64,000 nucleotides of DNA from Zygnema cylindricum. Lineage: Eukaryota; Streptophyta; Zygnematophyceae; Zygnematales; Zygnemataceae. Below the pieces are notes generated by a model that was not told the DNA's origin, ran no database searches, and saw nothing but the letters and a program-made list of their open reading frames with translations. Made by a program: the position numbers and the translations under genes. Numbering within the stretch: the first letter of the stretch is position 1; every line of letters begins with the position of its first letter. This document shows positions 1-12,009 of this stretch, piece by piece. The stretch is taken from contig JBBHKE010001073.1 in the NCBI GenBank assembly GCA_037447655.1, positions 1-64,000 of the forward strand. The letters are read 5' to 3'.

Positions 1-870
1 AACAAATGGAAACTAATATCGCACGTGCCGTAATTTCAAAAAAAATCAAAGGGTTTCTAGCGACAAAGAAAAATACAAAATTCGCTATGTTTTGTCCGTT
101 TATGTCAAATACAATGACGTAAAGTACACAATTTGTTTTGTTTTGTCTGTTTTCGCCCGGTACAGATTTTTTTTAGGGAACAGTAATTAGGTCGAGACTT
201 TTTTGAAAAGTCATAAAACATAGTAAGAAACACTATTAATGGAAGCTGACGACGATCTGTTGTAAAGTACGAATTTAGGCGATACTAAATATTTGCGAAA
301 AAACACGACCCAAAACGACAAACGACATCGGAGCGCTTAAAGTCAAAAACGATGCCATTTTTTTAGCCACGATACGAGACATACAGTCACACTGGCTGGG
401 ATCCACAAGGATGCGTACCGCGAAACTTGGCTGGCCGTAGGATTTGGAACAAAACTTATAATCCAGAGCGAGACAGGTAGCAGCAGTACATGCATACGTG
501 TCATCATCATATAAGTTGAGTTTTGGACAAGGAATGAGTTGAGAATAAATTGAAATGGCTGCATATCATAAATGACAGGCAATAGACAAAAATTGTAAGC
601 CATACGTGTGAGAGAAAAGTGGTGCAGTCTTCACAAGTCACATAGATTACATTGAAACATTCAAGTATATATCAGATTAAGAGAAAAAAATCCGGTTTTG
701 TCTAGATGAGTTGGAATTACAAGTGTTCTAGATTCTTTGGTAGTCTACTTTGAGATTAAACTATAGCTTTTTGATAAAGGACCCTTTGTCTATAACCTTA
801 CAACTAGAGCATGAAATTATTTGCAGATTTTATTTCGTGTGGACTATTTGGTAGTTCGACTTTTCTCTCG
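1..870. other. AT-rich flank, no gene recognised
   Basis: I see no convincing coding region here. The only open frame of any size (343-603, minus) has no recognisable motif. The stretch is the left flank of the copia element that starts at 871. Confidence 0.5.
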
Positions 871-1443
871 TGTTACGATTCATTCAAAGAATCGTACGTG
901 CGCGGAATCTGTTCGATTTCGAGGAACTGTACTTTCTAGAATGTATCGAAAGTACTATGACATATGTTTCAATAAAATTTTGTATGATTCGTGAAATATA
1001 TTTGTCGTTTCGTTTTGCGTCTAGAATTGTCGTACGTCTAGTTTAATACGATTGTACTTTTAGATTTGTCTAGTACTTTCGTTTTGGATTGTCGTTTTGC
1101 AATGCTTGAGTCTTTAGTGAAATTTAGAGTGTTCTAGCTTAATCTGCGGACAAGTGGCAGATTTCTAGAGGTTTTTTGGCGACGCTCGCTTACACGTGCG
1201 CGCCATGGCTAGTGTGTTATTTAAAGGAAACCATGGACTTGTGTAAAATCAGTCAACGATCAATTAGAGGATTACATGGAGGAATAGAAAAGACAAAAGA
1301 GAAATTGTAATTTTGGTTTCTGTATAAATGTGAGAAATTTCTGAAATGTCTCTTCAATGTTGATTTAATGATTTATAATCTAAATGCTTCTACTGCTATA
1401 ATTGTTTGTTAAATGAGCTCTAAGTTTATTATTGATCCTTTTA
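871..1443 (+). repeat. 5' LTR of copia-1
   Basis: It begins TGTTACGATTCATTCAAAG and aligns along its length with 11184-11751 and 20350-20934. The right end is set from the CA end of the 3' LTR; in this copy the end has mutated to TA. No clean tRNA 3'-end primer-binding site follows it. Confidence 0.85.
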
Positions 1444-1450
1444 TTTAGTA

Positions 1451-2966
1451 TTGGAGCGGGTAGAGCTCCACTGCACTGTTTCGTTTGGTTATGGGGGGAA
1501 GAAACAAAAAGAAGTCCCCTTTTACTCTCTCCTCTTCTTCTACCCCTGTTTCAAACTTTTGGGTGTTTCAAACTTTAGGGGAAATTTGCTGACTCCCGAG
1601 GATTCTCCTAAAGAAGAAAGAGTTTTCAGTTTTATTGGAGCCGCATTTGAGTCATCATTCCCCACGGATTTGTTTGATCAAAATAGAAGTGTTGGTGGCT
1701 TGATGTCCGACAATCAAATGCGAGAGTATTAAGAGAATTTTATGCGTCGGATTGATGAGAAGTTCTCAGCCATGGATAGGAGGTTTGACGAGTTAGCTCA
1801 CATTGAGCCGGATCCCGATCCGGATGGAGGAGATTCCGATGATGATGATGATGAAAGGGCAAAGAGAGAGAAAGATAAGAACGGGAATCAAAAGCTAGAT
1901 GATGATTCCGAGTTAGAGGAGGATAGTCAAAGAGGAGTGGAAATGTTTCAAATGCCCGGAAAGACCGTGGTCTTCAATGGCTCGAATTACCCTCCATGGA
2001 AGAAGTATATTCGAGCTCTATTGATCTTGAGATGTCTTTGGAAAGTAGTAAATGGAGAAGAGAAAATGCCGGTCGAAGATGCGAAGGCTCGTCTTTTGCG
2101 GAAGCGAAAGAATCTTGCGGCCATCACTGGATTGATGCAAACGTGTTCGGTGTCCGTGCATGAACATTTCCTCACGCATAGCACAGCACACGGATGTTGG
2201 AAGGCGTTGGAATCCCAATTTGAGAGGGGAATCCAAAACAAAGGGCAATATATGTTCTCCGATTTCATGCAATTCAAAATGAAATACAACGAAATCTTTT
2301 GACGATGTCGTGAAGAGATTCAATATTATTGTGGAGCAACTTCTTAACAATGGGAGAGTGATCACGGAGGAGGACAAAGTAACCGGATTTTTGAATGCAT
2401 TACCGGATAAGTGGATCCACCTGAAGGAGATTTTACTTCTAAGGGAAAATAATACTTACGAATTTATTGTGAATTATTTAAAAATGGCGGAGAGTAATCG
2501 TGTCAGTTCCTCAAATGGATCTTTGGCCGCTAGATCCTAGAATGTGACCGCTCCCGAATTCGCATATTTGCATTATTTCCGCGGAATAAGGGGTGGAATA
2601 GGTGGAGGATCAAGAGGTCGTGGAAAATGGCACATTAGGAGCGGAAATCAAACACCTCGATCCGTCCAGAATGACAATCGCAACGTCTTGTGATTCCGTT
2701 ACAATCGGCCCGGTTATATTTCGGCCTCATGTCCGGAAAAGAGAAGAGATTGATTTAATTGCGGAAAACTAGGCCATATGAGTCAACAATGTTACTCTAA
2801 ATTTAATACCGGAGGAGGAAAAGGCGGTCGCAATTTTGGAGGCCGCGGACGCGAACGTGACGGTGGTCGTGGACGCTATGGTGGCCAAGGCGACAACCAT
2901 GGAAATTTCGTTGACTTGGGAAATTTTTAAGGAGGCGAAGGAGGACAAACATTCACTTGTCTCCAC
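1451..2966 (+). pseudogene. copia-1 gag remnant with two ruined zinc knuckles
   Basis: Gag capsid-type protein is readable in pieces: 1451-1732, 1742-2302 (with the typical VVFNGSNYPPWKKYIRALL) and 2310-2540 (TGFLNALPDKW). The first two share a frame apart from a TAA near 1730; a frameshift separates 2302 from 2310. Two CCHC knuckles follow at about 2690-2800. In both, the first cysteine codon position now reads TGA, and the first knuckle also has Tyr in place of its second Cys; the second still reads NCGKLGHMSQQC. A Gly/Arg-rich tail follows. This is a pseudogene. Confidence 0.8.
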
Positions 2967-2989
2967 CTCACTATTAATTCACTAACTGA

Positions 2990-4322
2990 CGTACGCGATG
3001 GCGCACGCGAAAAAGAGTGGATCATTGACACGGGGGCGTCTCACCACGTGTGTACATACGCTACATTCTTTGACGACATGTGTTCACTTACCGTACAGAA
3101 ACTAATTACGGTTGCAAGTGGACAAACTATTACGGTTGGTACCGTGGGAACCGTTCGTTTAAACCTACCCACGTGGGATCGTTTTGGAAATGAAACGATT
3201 TCGGAGGCGCGTCTATTGAACGTTCTTTATATTTCAAACGGTTCAATCAACTTATTAAGCGTACCTTAAATTCAACGTGCCGGTGGGAGCGTACCTCAAA
3301 TACTAATTACGGTTGCATGTGGACAAACTATTACGGTTGGTACCATGGGTACCGTTCATTTAAATCTACATACATGGGATCGTTTTGGAAATGAAACGAT
3401 TTCGGAGGCGCGTCTATTGAACGTCCTTTATATTTCAGACGGTTCAATAAACTTATTAAGCGTACCTCAAATTCAGCGTGCCGGTGAGAGCGTAGTCGCT
3501 ACAGGCAATTCAGCGAATCGCATATATCGCACAGACAGCAAATCAATTGGCGAAGGCGAAGTCACCAATTTGATACATAGTCGACTTTTATGGAGACGAC
3601 CAAAGAAGAATGCTCCTTCCACGGGCATTCTAAATCAAATTTCGGAATTATAAAGAGATTTAATGTTATGGCACCATCGGATGTGTCATACATCCAAAGA
3701 AAATTTGAGGAGAATGATAAAAACGACATGTGTGAGGGGATTAGATCTTGCTAGCAACAAAAAAGTAAATGGATACAATGGAAGTAGTCAAGGACGACAA
3801 ATTCGGAAACCACATCCAACGAAAGATGTGAAATCTCGGGATCAACATCCATTGGAGCTTGTCCATGTCGATCTATGTAGACAAATTCAGCCGGAGAGCC
3901 TTAGAGAAAATCAATATTATGGTCATCGTTGACGATTATTCGAGATTTTCGTGGATGTGATTATTGAAGAGGAAATCGGATGCTCTTGAAACTTGTATTG
4001 AGTGGCATGCATTTGCCGAGAGACAATGCGAACGAAAATTAAAAGCCATTCGTTCGGATAATGGAGGCGAATTTCTTTTTTTAATGAGGTATTGTAAGGA
4101 GAAAGGAATTACCTAACAATTCACTTCACCTTATTCTCCAAAATCGAATGGAGTAGCCGAAAGGAAGATCATAACCTTACAAGAAATGGTGAGGGCGATG
4201 GTGCATTCTGCCGGTCTAAGTATCTCATTAAGGGGAGATGCCATCCTCACGGCCAATTACATTTGTAATCAGAGACTTACTTCGGTTTCTGATGATAAAA
4301 CACCATTCGAACTACTTTATGG
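2990..4322 (+). pseudogene. copia-1 protease and N-terminal integrase remnant
   Basis: The aspartic protease active site reads EWIIDTGASHHVC near 3018. A stretch of the protease region is duplicated in tandem with a period of about 202 bp (copies from 3101 and 3303). Integrase begins near 3663 with MLWHHRMCHTSKENLRRM (the two His of the HHCC zinc site), but the CXXC half is degraded. The core continues around 3930-4180 in several frames (VDDYSRF-like, then SDNGGEF). Several stops and frameshifts break it. The reading frame is cut at 4323 by an inserted element and resumes at 7726. Confidence 0.8.
3101..3500 (+). repeat. Tandem duplication (~202 bp x2) inside copia-1 protease region
   Basis: The segment starting ACTAATTACGGTTGC at about 3101 recurs at about 3303, with both copies ending near LLSVP-coding sequence. 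The copies differ at several positions. The duplication is not visible in the second copia copy because that copy starts downstream. Confidence 0.8.
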
Positions 4323-4932
4323 TGTCGTGCATGAGATCACGCATTTCGGTATTATAGAACATACGAAAATGGGATAATGACATGGTATCCTTTATCCTTT
4401 AAAAGCAAAATTGCATTTTCCCCATGCCCCCCTCTGAAGAGGAAGCCATGTCGTCAAAGGAAGAATGCACTAGTGGTTCCAAAATTGGACCGACCGAAAA
4501 TTGAAATGTGAGAGGATGGGAAAAGATTTCCTCTGAAAAGTCTCCTTCGGTTCTATCTAGGGATGACCTAGAGGAAACTGAGGATAATAATGAGGTTGTG
4601 GTCAATACTGACCGAACAGACGGAGAGTCAGGGGCCGCAACCGAAACTGGTGCGTCCGTAGACTCGGAGAAACTAGAAAGATCTAACTGCGGTGGACGGA
4701 AAACTGTCCCGCCGCGGGTAGATCCGGATTGATAACGTAAGTTATCCCAATCCGTGGGCATAAACGAAGAGAAAACCCTCGATTACGACTAGGAAAAAAC
4801 GGAACGGCCTAATCGAGGTGCGTCAAATGGAAGGCCAAACCACACAAAACAAGCTAACACACGAAGTCTCTATCGAGACCCGGTGGTCAGATCTAGCAAG
4901 AAGGCGGAATACCAAAACCTCTACCCTGCAAA

Positions 4933-5022
4933 CAATGGGGCAAGGCCGAAGGGCCAGATCTATAAAAACAAACAAACAATGGGGCAAGGCCAAAGGGCCA
5001 GATCTATAAAAACAAACAGAGA
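4933..5022 (+). repeat. 45-bp tandem repeat, 2 copies
   Basis: CAATGGGGCAAGGCC...AGATCTATAAAAACAAACA is repeated at 4933 and 4978 with one or two differences. It is non-coding. Confidence 0.85.
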
Positions 5023-5377
5023 AACTATCCAGGCACCTTTCGGTGCAGATCTACAACGGCACAGACAGAAAATTGTCTAAACAGTGCCACCAACGACAAG
5101 ATCTATGAAAGAAAATCCAATCCAGATAGTCACATAAAAACCTCAAGGCCACTCACGGCCAGATAACGTGCAACGAAAGCAAGGAAAATGCAAATTTTCA
5201 AAAAGAAAGGTTCGTAATAGAGCCAATCCACACCGAACCCCTACACGGGTGTCCAAATTACAAAGGAACGCTCCTGCACCCGCAAGGCATCGTGATACTT
5301 ACAAACACCTTTAATACTCTGGTGAGTACTAAAAGTGAACCAGACTTGGTCGAGGCAAGTCGGATTTTGCAAGACTC

Positions 5378-5450
5378 CCTGGAATCGAACCCGCTCCGAT
5401 TCCGAATAATCGTGTCAAGAACCACCGCTAAACACCCAAGCAATTAGTAT
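5378..5450 (-). repeat. tRNA-like (SINE-type) head with A and B boxes
   Basis: On the minus strand a box-A-like TTTAGCGGTGGTT is followed about 40 nt later by box B GGTTCGATTCC inside a short T-arm-like stem. A full cloverleaf with a paired acceptor stem is not present, so this is not a tRNA gene. It fits the pol III promoter head of a tRNA-derived SINE. The 3' end of the supposed SINE is not defined. Confidence 0.4.
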
Positions 5451-5839
5451 CCTGCTAGGGTATGCGTATCAGCGCTATGCCACGCTATGCCCAACTATAA
5501 AACAATGATAATTTTAGGTTATAATTCGTGCAATTCTAACATATATGAATATATATATTTTTTTATTTTGCTAAGTGTTTTGAATGATTAAGGTTGGCAA
5601 GAGGAAAATAAAGAAAATATCAAATCCAACACAACCCAAACATCAACAAGATAGCAAATTAAGTTGCACCAAAGGAAAGAAATATGAGGAATATTGAGAA
5701 AAAATCAAAATAAAACACAAAATACGGTAAAATTGGGCAAAAGGTTTCCCAAACCCTAATACCACGCTGCAAAAATCAAAAATCTGCGATCAAAGAATGG
5801 TAATATGCTGACCTAGGGTTAAGAATTCCAAAAAATAAA

Positions 5840-5935
5840 CCCTAAATCCGCCCAAACCCTAAATCTGCGGCCAAAACCCTAAATCTGCAGCCAAACCCTA
5901 ATTCCGCAGATTAACCCTAAAAATCTGACACAAAA
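5840..5935 (+). repeat. AAACCCTAAA-type interstitial repeats
   Basis: Several units of the form AAACCCTAAATCTGCGGCC (about 20-22 bp) lie in a row. Each carries the plant telomere-box core AAACCCTAA, but the units are not pure telomere repeats. Confidence 0.6.
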
Positions 5936-7460
5936 TCAGACCTAAATCTGCAGACCAGAAATAGAGTGGAAGCAAGATAGAAGACAAGAATTGAAAGCAA
6001 GAAAGAAGAAAACAAAAAACCAAAACAAAATGTTTTTATTTTTTTTAAAACAAAATTTATAAATTAAATTATTTTTATAATATATTTTCCCAAAGCAAAA
6101 CTGAAAGCGAAAGCAAAAATAGAGAGAAAGTAGAATGAAGCTTGTAGTAAAATAAAGCTAGATCAAAAGGAAAAAAAACCAACTCAAATAAAAGGTGGAA
6201 GAAAATCTAGAAATGAAAAGATAGATTTTATATTGAAAATAATGTAATTTTTATATTTTTTTTCCTTTAGCTTTAATTTATCACACAAAACTGAGAGGTA
6301 AAACTGAAAATAAAAGGTAAATAGGCAGGAAAATAGAGAGACAAAAACAAGAATTAAAACTGAATATGAAAAGTAATATTTTTTTTATGAAATAAAATTT
6401 ATATTTTTAATAATTTATTTTTAAAAAAATAGACTTTTAGAAAATGTGATTTTAAAAAGTGTAGCTTTTGGACAAGAATGCTAAGCCAGGAGGTAGCCAC
6501 TAGGCTCTCTGGTCTTTATCACATTCCCTACAAGAGTTATCCCGTTACGACAGCAAAGCAAGAAATATTCCAACCGGAACAAGGGAAAATCCAAATCCGA
6601 TCAAAAATATACTCCTTTCAAGCCAACCGAAATACAAACAAGACAAAAACACACAACCAAACCGTCAAGCTGCCCGAGGAAGGCACAGCAAGGTACAGAT
6701 GTGCTCCCCCACGATCTCCAATTCCACAAATCCACCAAAAGACCAAGTTTGGAGGGAAACCTTCCGGACGTGGCCTTAGGCCGTGTGGATTAAAAACGTG
6801 GGCAGAAATAAAAGGGGAAATATTCTTAACCTATCTAGCGTCTACAGCTAGCTAGCAAGGAGAAGAAAGACACGTGGGCAATCGGTGAGAGAGAGAGCAA
6901 GAGAAAAGCTCCGCTGCCAAGAGAATTTTTTTGTCCAAAAGCTAAATTCTCTAAGTCTGAGTATTAGGCTAAGTAAGAGCTACGCTAGGCCTAAGCAAAA
7001 TTAGCCTACGTCTAGTCTACTTTACATGCATGAAACTACTAAAGATGTTGGCCAATAGGCGGCCAACATCGTCTGCCGTACGCCTAACAAAATCCACTGT
7101 CCGAGGGTAAAAACCCTCCCTAACTACATGTGCGCGCGAACCTACATGGGTTCGCGACTTAAATAAATAGATTCGAAAATAAATAGATAGTGTATCGAAG
7201 CGTCGCCTGGAAATCGCGATGCGCCTCCAAACGATACTCCGCGTACATATTTCGAAATCGCGTGCATACGCAGGAATTGAAGCATACCGCACGAAATGAA
7301 AGGTCTAGCACGAAATACTCGAAATCACGTCACGTCGCCCAACGATGTTTCGCATCCAACTTTGAAAATCGTGTACCTACGCACGAAATAAACATATCGC
7401 ACGAAATTAGTACTTTTCAAAGAAAAACTGAAAATATGAATCGAAATTAAATTGCACGTG

Positions 7461-7705
7461 CGAACGAAAATTATGCGCGCGTGCCAAAATCGTGCTTGCT
7501 TGCATAAAACCGCGCGTGCATGCATAAAACCGCGCGCGCGTGCCTTAAATTGCGCGTGCATACAAAATACCGCGCGTGCGTGCAGAGTATCGCGCGTGCG
7601 TGCAAAATACCGCACGTGCGTGAGAAATATCGTGCGTGCATGCAAAATACTGCGCAAAGTGCATTATATCGTGCGCGCACGCCGAATATCGCGCGTGCGG
7701 GCAAC
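7461..7705. repeat. 20-bp GC-rich minisatellite, ~12 copies
   Basis: The unit is TGCAAAATACCGCGCGTGCG with variants, at a strict 20-bp period. Because 20 is not a multiple of 3 and the unit lacks stops, several overlapping frames on both strands stay open; these are artefacts, not genes. The CGCGCGTGCGTGC parts alternate purine and pyrimidine. Confidence 0.9.
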
Positions 7706-7725
7706 CGACACGATGCGGCATGACA

Positions 7726-8555
7726 ATGGGCGAAAATCGGCTCTCGATCATCTTCGAATTTGGGTGTATGTGGATCAAGTGAAAAGGAAAGGGAAATTTG
7801 CAAATAGGAGTTGGCCCGGAATTTTTGTGGGCTATAGTAAAAAAGGAAATCTCTATCGTGTATTTGATCCGGTTCGTCGTATTGTGGAAGAATCGCGAAA
7901 TGTCAATTTTCATGAAGACTTAAAGTCGGTTATTGATAAACTGGCGAAATTGAAGAAGAATCTTGATTTTTATGAGGTAGACGATGTTGCCAATTTCCCG
8001 GAAGTTGAGGATTCGGATTCAGATGAGGAACCGAAATCCATTGTCAACATCAAGAAGGGGAAATCAAATGTTGAATTGCGTTCGGAGAAATTGGACATTG
8101 ACATTGATGTTCGGAGTAATGCAAGCCGAAATTCCAAAATGTCGACGAAAAGTCAGAAATCTTCAAACTCAAAATTGAGTTTTCCAAATGTGGACAAGGT
8201 TCTTAGACGGACTACTCGAGAGAATAGAGGAAAGAAACCAAATCGGCTTTCTTAAGACAAAATTGGTGGAGAGAATTCAAATTCCCATTTTTTTTGTCTC
8301 CGATGCGAAGGAGACGGATTTCCTTTTATAACAATTAATGTGCGAGAATTTGGTCGGCGATCTGCAATCATACGTGGAGACGAAAAACTCGTGTGATTCG
8401 GAAACGAAGTGGAAGTCGGCATGGGAGAAGGAGTATAAGTCAATTGTGGAAAATCAGACATTTGAAGAAGTGAAATTAGCGGAAGGAAAGAAAGCGATTC
8501 AAGCGAAATGGGTCTTCAAAACTAAAACTGGTGCATCAGGTGAAGTAGTAAAATA
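7726..8555 (+). pseudogene. copia-1 integrase C-terminus and RT N-terminus remnant
   Basis: After the insertion the integrase C-terminal region resumes (FVGYSKKGNLYRVFDP), followed by an acidic linker to about 8254. A stop and frame change follow, then the RT start (8338-8555), with WKSAWEKEYKSIVEN and KAIQAKWVFKTKTGASGE as in copia RT. The RT frame is cut at 8556 by a solo LTR and continues at 9840. Confidence 0.8.
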
Positions 8556-9834
8556 TGTTGTTTTTGAAATGTTAGTTTCGTGCGTACGACACGTTTTGTG
8601 CGCGCGCGACGTTTTGTGCGTAATTTATTAATTGAATTTAATGTGGTGGTACGAATGGATTTTCGGGTTGGGGGAGAAGTGAAATTAATTGAAGTTTGAC
8701 ATACGAATAATAATTTGAGTGACGCGAACCAACGCACGTAATTTCTGGAATGCGTTGGAGAAATGGACGGCGGATCGCGAAGCGATCCGACTTAAGATCT
8801 TCGAAGAGGTTGAAATGGTACGTTGCACGTACGAAACATAATGCGACGGTGTCATTTATGGAAAAGGACGCGACGGTACAAAGAATCTTATTTGACAGGT
8901 GTACATTAAATTTGGTAGGCGTAATTTATGGTGAAGTACGTAATTGCGGTACGGACAAATTTGGATGGTTTGACGTCGTTTTGTCAAGTGGACTTTGGGA
9001 CCACGTGGCGTGACATCGAGGGTGCCGAATAAAAGCTACGGACGGCGGACAAAGACCGCTGTAATTTTTCATGGAGTGGGGACGCGAAATCGCGTCAAAT
9101 CACAAGATGTACATTTTGAACGTCCCGGATTGTTTGACGAAATTCGAGGAGTTTCGTTGGGTGACTCAGCATACGATTTTGTGAGATTGTGTGTATTTGT
9201 AAATATTTGTAACAACAGTGGTTTGTCTTTTTTTATTAGTTAATAGTGTAGATTTACTTATTCTGACATACCTCGAGTTATTTGAGTATACTAACATTAA
9301 TAGAGGTAGCTGGTAGAATGCATACGGCTGGAATGCCTCCGTACATTTAGTAGTAAGCTCCTCTATATATTTATAGGACTTAGTCATTTTTGAACTGAGG
9401 AACTTTTTGGACCAAAAGCTGTTTATGGTTATTTTTGGTAAATTTATCTGAGGATTACTCTCAGATCTGTTGGCAGAATTATTTGAAATTCTGCATGTGT
9501 GTTCCTTATATTATTTTTAATATTTTCACAGATTTTCAGGCCTGTTATGTGCCTGGTCTGTGTTTTACTTCATTTCGAAGTTAGTCTGTTTTATCAAAGT
9601 TCTGGCAGACTGTTTTTCTGCAACTTTGACTAGATGATGTGATCACCCTGTTTATTATTTTTGTCTGAAAATTTGTGAGGTAATTATATAGTTTAGATAA
9701 TACCTGTTAGTGAAGTTTCAGCTTGCTTTGTTTATTCTGTTGAATTCTGTGTGCATCCAAAGTAGGCTGTTTTTGGGGTAGTCTGTGGTGCTTCCGAGGG
9801 TGAATCCATGGCTAGAAATGGCTATGGACAACAA
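8556..9834. mobile_element. Solo LTR (1279 bp) with AAATA target duplication
   Basis: The insert begins TGTTG and ends CAACA, an LTR-type inverted end, and is flanked by AAATA at 8551-8555 and 9835-9839. The same site in unit 2 (near 18981) is intact with one AAATA. No pol motif is present inside, so it is best read as a solo LTR left by LTR-LTR recombination, unrelated in sequence to the copia-1 LTR. Confidence 0.85.
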
Positions 9835-9839
9835 AATAT

Positions 9840-11172
9840 AAGGCGAGACTTGTATCCAAAGGATTTCAGCAAAGAGAGGGGGTAGATTACACGGAGACAT
9901 ATGCTCCCGTTGTGAATTTCGACTCTCTAAGAATGATTATGGCGATTGCCGCTGCAAAAAAGAAACATGTTCATCAAATGGATGTGGAGACTGCATTTTT
10001 GAATGGAGACTTAGAAGAAGAGGTCTATATGAAGGTGCCTGAATGAGTGACGTCACGGGAAGGCACTGTATGACGTCTTCGCAAATCGCTCATTGAAACA
10101 GGCGCCTCGCACTTGGTATCTGCGCCTACACAAAGTCCTTTTGGACTTTGGTTTCACACGTACGATTTCGGATTCTAGAGTGTACGTGAAAGGACAAGGA
10201 ATGGATCAAATTATATTTTCAGTGTACGTCGATGATTTATTGATGACGTCAGATAGTTTGGAACGTATATGCCAATTGAAAGCGTACCTGCGTTAACATT
10301 TCAAAGTGACAAATCTTGCCGAAGTAAAATATGTTTTGGGGATCGAAGTGATTTGTAATACGAACGGAGATATTAAGTTAATTCCGGCGCAATATTGTGA
10401 GGAGTTATTAGCGCGATTTTCTATACTGGACGCAAAACCAATTTCAACGCCTATGGACGCGAAAAGTCAATTGCGAAGGTTCGAGGAGGAAGCGACGGTA
10501 AACGTAGCATACCGCGAAGCGATTAGGAGTTTAATGTACCCAAGAGTTGGTACGCGGTCCGATATTTGGCGACCGTTTCAATTGTATGTCAATATAGTCA
10601 AGCGCCAAAGAGATCGCATTGGGAGGCCGTCAAACGTATATTTCGATACTTGGCGGGTACTATCAATATCGGTCTTGTATTCAAATCTAAAAGCGAATCA
10701 TTGGAGTGCGTCGGATATTGCGACCCTAATTGGGGCGGAGATTTCGATTCGGGAAAATCTACGTCCGAATACGCGTTCGTGTTTGGTGGGGCGGCGATCT
10801 TGTGGAGTTCGCGTCTCCAACCAACCGTGGCAATAAGTTCAACGGAGGCCGAGTATATGGCGGCTTACCACACAAGCAAGGCGTCAATATAGATAAGGCG
10901 GACATGGATTTCGATTGGATATTTAATAATTTTCACGGATAGGATGAGTTCAATGGCCCTTGTGGAAAATCCCGTATTTCATAAGGGCACTAAACATATA
11001 CGGATCTAATGGCATTTCGTACGAGATTTGGTAGCGGCTAAAGAAGTGGAATTTTTGTAAGTATCAACACTTGAGGAGGCTGCCGACATGCTTACTAAGG
11101 CGACGACGTTTGATGTACTTTTAAGAGGAAGACCTAAATTAGGGTTGTTGTGAGAGAGACGATTCTTCAATG
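9840..11172 (+). pseudogene. copia-1 RT and RNase H remnant
   Basis: The RT core continues after the solo LTR: MDVETAFLNGDLEEEVYMKVP-type sequence, then KQAPRTWYLRLHKVL, and the catalytic YVDDLLM near 10225. RNase H is readable from about 10306 to 10940 in two frames, with SSTEAEYMAAYHTSKAS. The stops and frame changes show the gene is dead. Confidence 0.85.
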
Positions 11173-11183
11173 AAAAGGGGGAA
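11173..11183 (+). other. Polypurine tract of copia-1
   Basis: AAAAGGGGGAA lies directly before the TG of the 3' LTR, the usual plus-strand primer site. Confidence 0.8.
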
Positions 11184-11751
11184 TGCTACGATTCATTGAA
11201 AGAATCGTACGCGGGAAGAATCGGTTCGATTTTGAAAAACTGTACTTTTTATAATGTATCGAAAGTTACTCTGGCGTACGTTTCAAAAGAGTTCAATATG
11301 TTTTGCGAAATGTATTTGTCGTGTCGTTTCGCGTCTAGAATTGTCGTACGTCTAATTTAGTACAATAGCATTTAAGATTTGTCTAGTAGTTTTGTTTTGA
11401 CTAGTCATTTTGCAATGTTTGAGTCCTTAGTGAAATTTAGAGTGTTCTAGCTTAATCTGCGGACAGGGTGGCAGATTTCTAGAGGTTTCTTGGCGGCGCA
11501 CGCTTACATGTGCAGCGCCAAGGCTAGTGTGTTATTCAAGGGAAACCATGGACTTGTGTAAAATCAATCAACGATCAATTGGAGGATTACATGGAGGAAT
11601 AGAAGAGATAAAAGAGAAATTGTAATTTCGGTTTTTGTATAAATGTGAGAAATTTATCTCTTCAATGTTGATTTAATGTTTTATAATCTGAATGCTTCTA
11701 CTGCTTTAATTGTTTGTTTAGTGAGCTCTAAGTTTATTATCGATCCTTTCA
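11184..11751 (+). repeat. 3' LTR of copia-1
   Basis: It begins TGCTACGATTCATTG and ends TTTCA. It is 568 bp, slightly shorter than the copy at 20350 because of a small deletion. Its right flank (TGTTGATCATTAATTG) is the same as that of the unit-2 LTR, which shows that both arose from one insertion by segmental duplication. Confidence 0.9.
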
Positions 11752-12009
11752 TGTTGATCATTAATTGATAATTCTACCTCCGTGATTTGTTAGAAGAACC
11801 TTTTCTTCTGATTGTTTGAAATAGACAATGTCAATGGCTGCAGAAGAAATCCTCTATCGACTTGAATAGGCGATCCATAATTTCACAATCTGCCGCCTGT
11901 CTATGCACTTAGTATTTTATACTTTTGATTATCTATTAACAGTAACAAATTATTAAAGCTACAAACGAGGGAAGAGTAGCCATCGGAAAATTACGTACAA
12001 GTAAAACGG

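Larger units (their letters stand above)
4323..7725. mobile_element. 3.4-kb TG..CA-bounded insertion in copia-1
   Basis: The element starts TGTCGTGC and ends GCATGACA, an imperfect terminal inverted repeat with TG..CA ends as in LTR retroelements. ATGG occurs on both sides (4319-4322 and 7726-7729). The paralogous site in unit 2 (near 18146) is uninterrupted. I found no second LTR inside and no pol motifs, so it may be a large non-autonomous element or a long solo LTR. It holds a tRNA-like head, a 45-bp repeat, AAACCCTAAA repeats and a 20-bp minisatellite. Confidence 0.7.
871..11751 (+). mobile_element. Decayed Ty1/copia LTR retrotransposon (copia-1)
   Basis: The order is 5' LTR, gag, protease, integrase, RT, RNase H, polypurine tract, 3' LTR, which is the Ty1/copia order (integrase before RT). 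The two LTRs are clearly related but differ at many sites, so the insertion is old. Coding parts are broken by stops, frameshifts and two later insertions (4323-7725 and 8556-9834). The flanks are TCTCG on the left and TGTTG on the right; the duplicated copy of the right flank at 20935 reads TGTCG, close to the left flank, so a mutated 5-bp target duplication is likely. The element cannot be autonomous now. Confidence 0.9.

Noticed and set aside
1452-1500. Primer-binding site for copia-1 (TGGAGCGGG near 1452, or GGTTATGGG near 1488)
   Set aside because: The first does not match a tRNA 3' end I know. The second resembles part of the half-tRNA site of copia-3 but lies about 45 nt past the LTR end and matches for 9 nt only.
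5378-5450. A genuine tRNA gene
   Set aside because: Only A-box-like and B-box parts are present; acceptor and anticodon stems do not form.
7452-8255. 267-residue plus-strand frame and overlapping frames on both strands
   Set aside because: The first part is the 20-bp minisatellite read through; only the part after 7726 is genuine copia integrase remnant.
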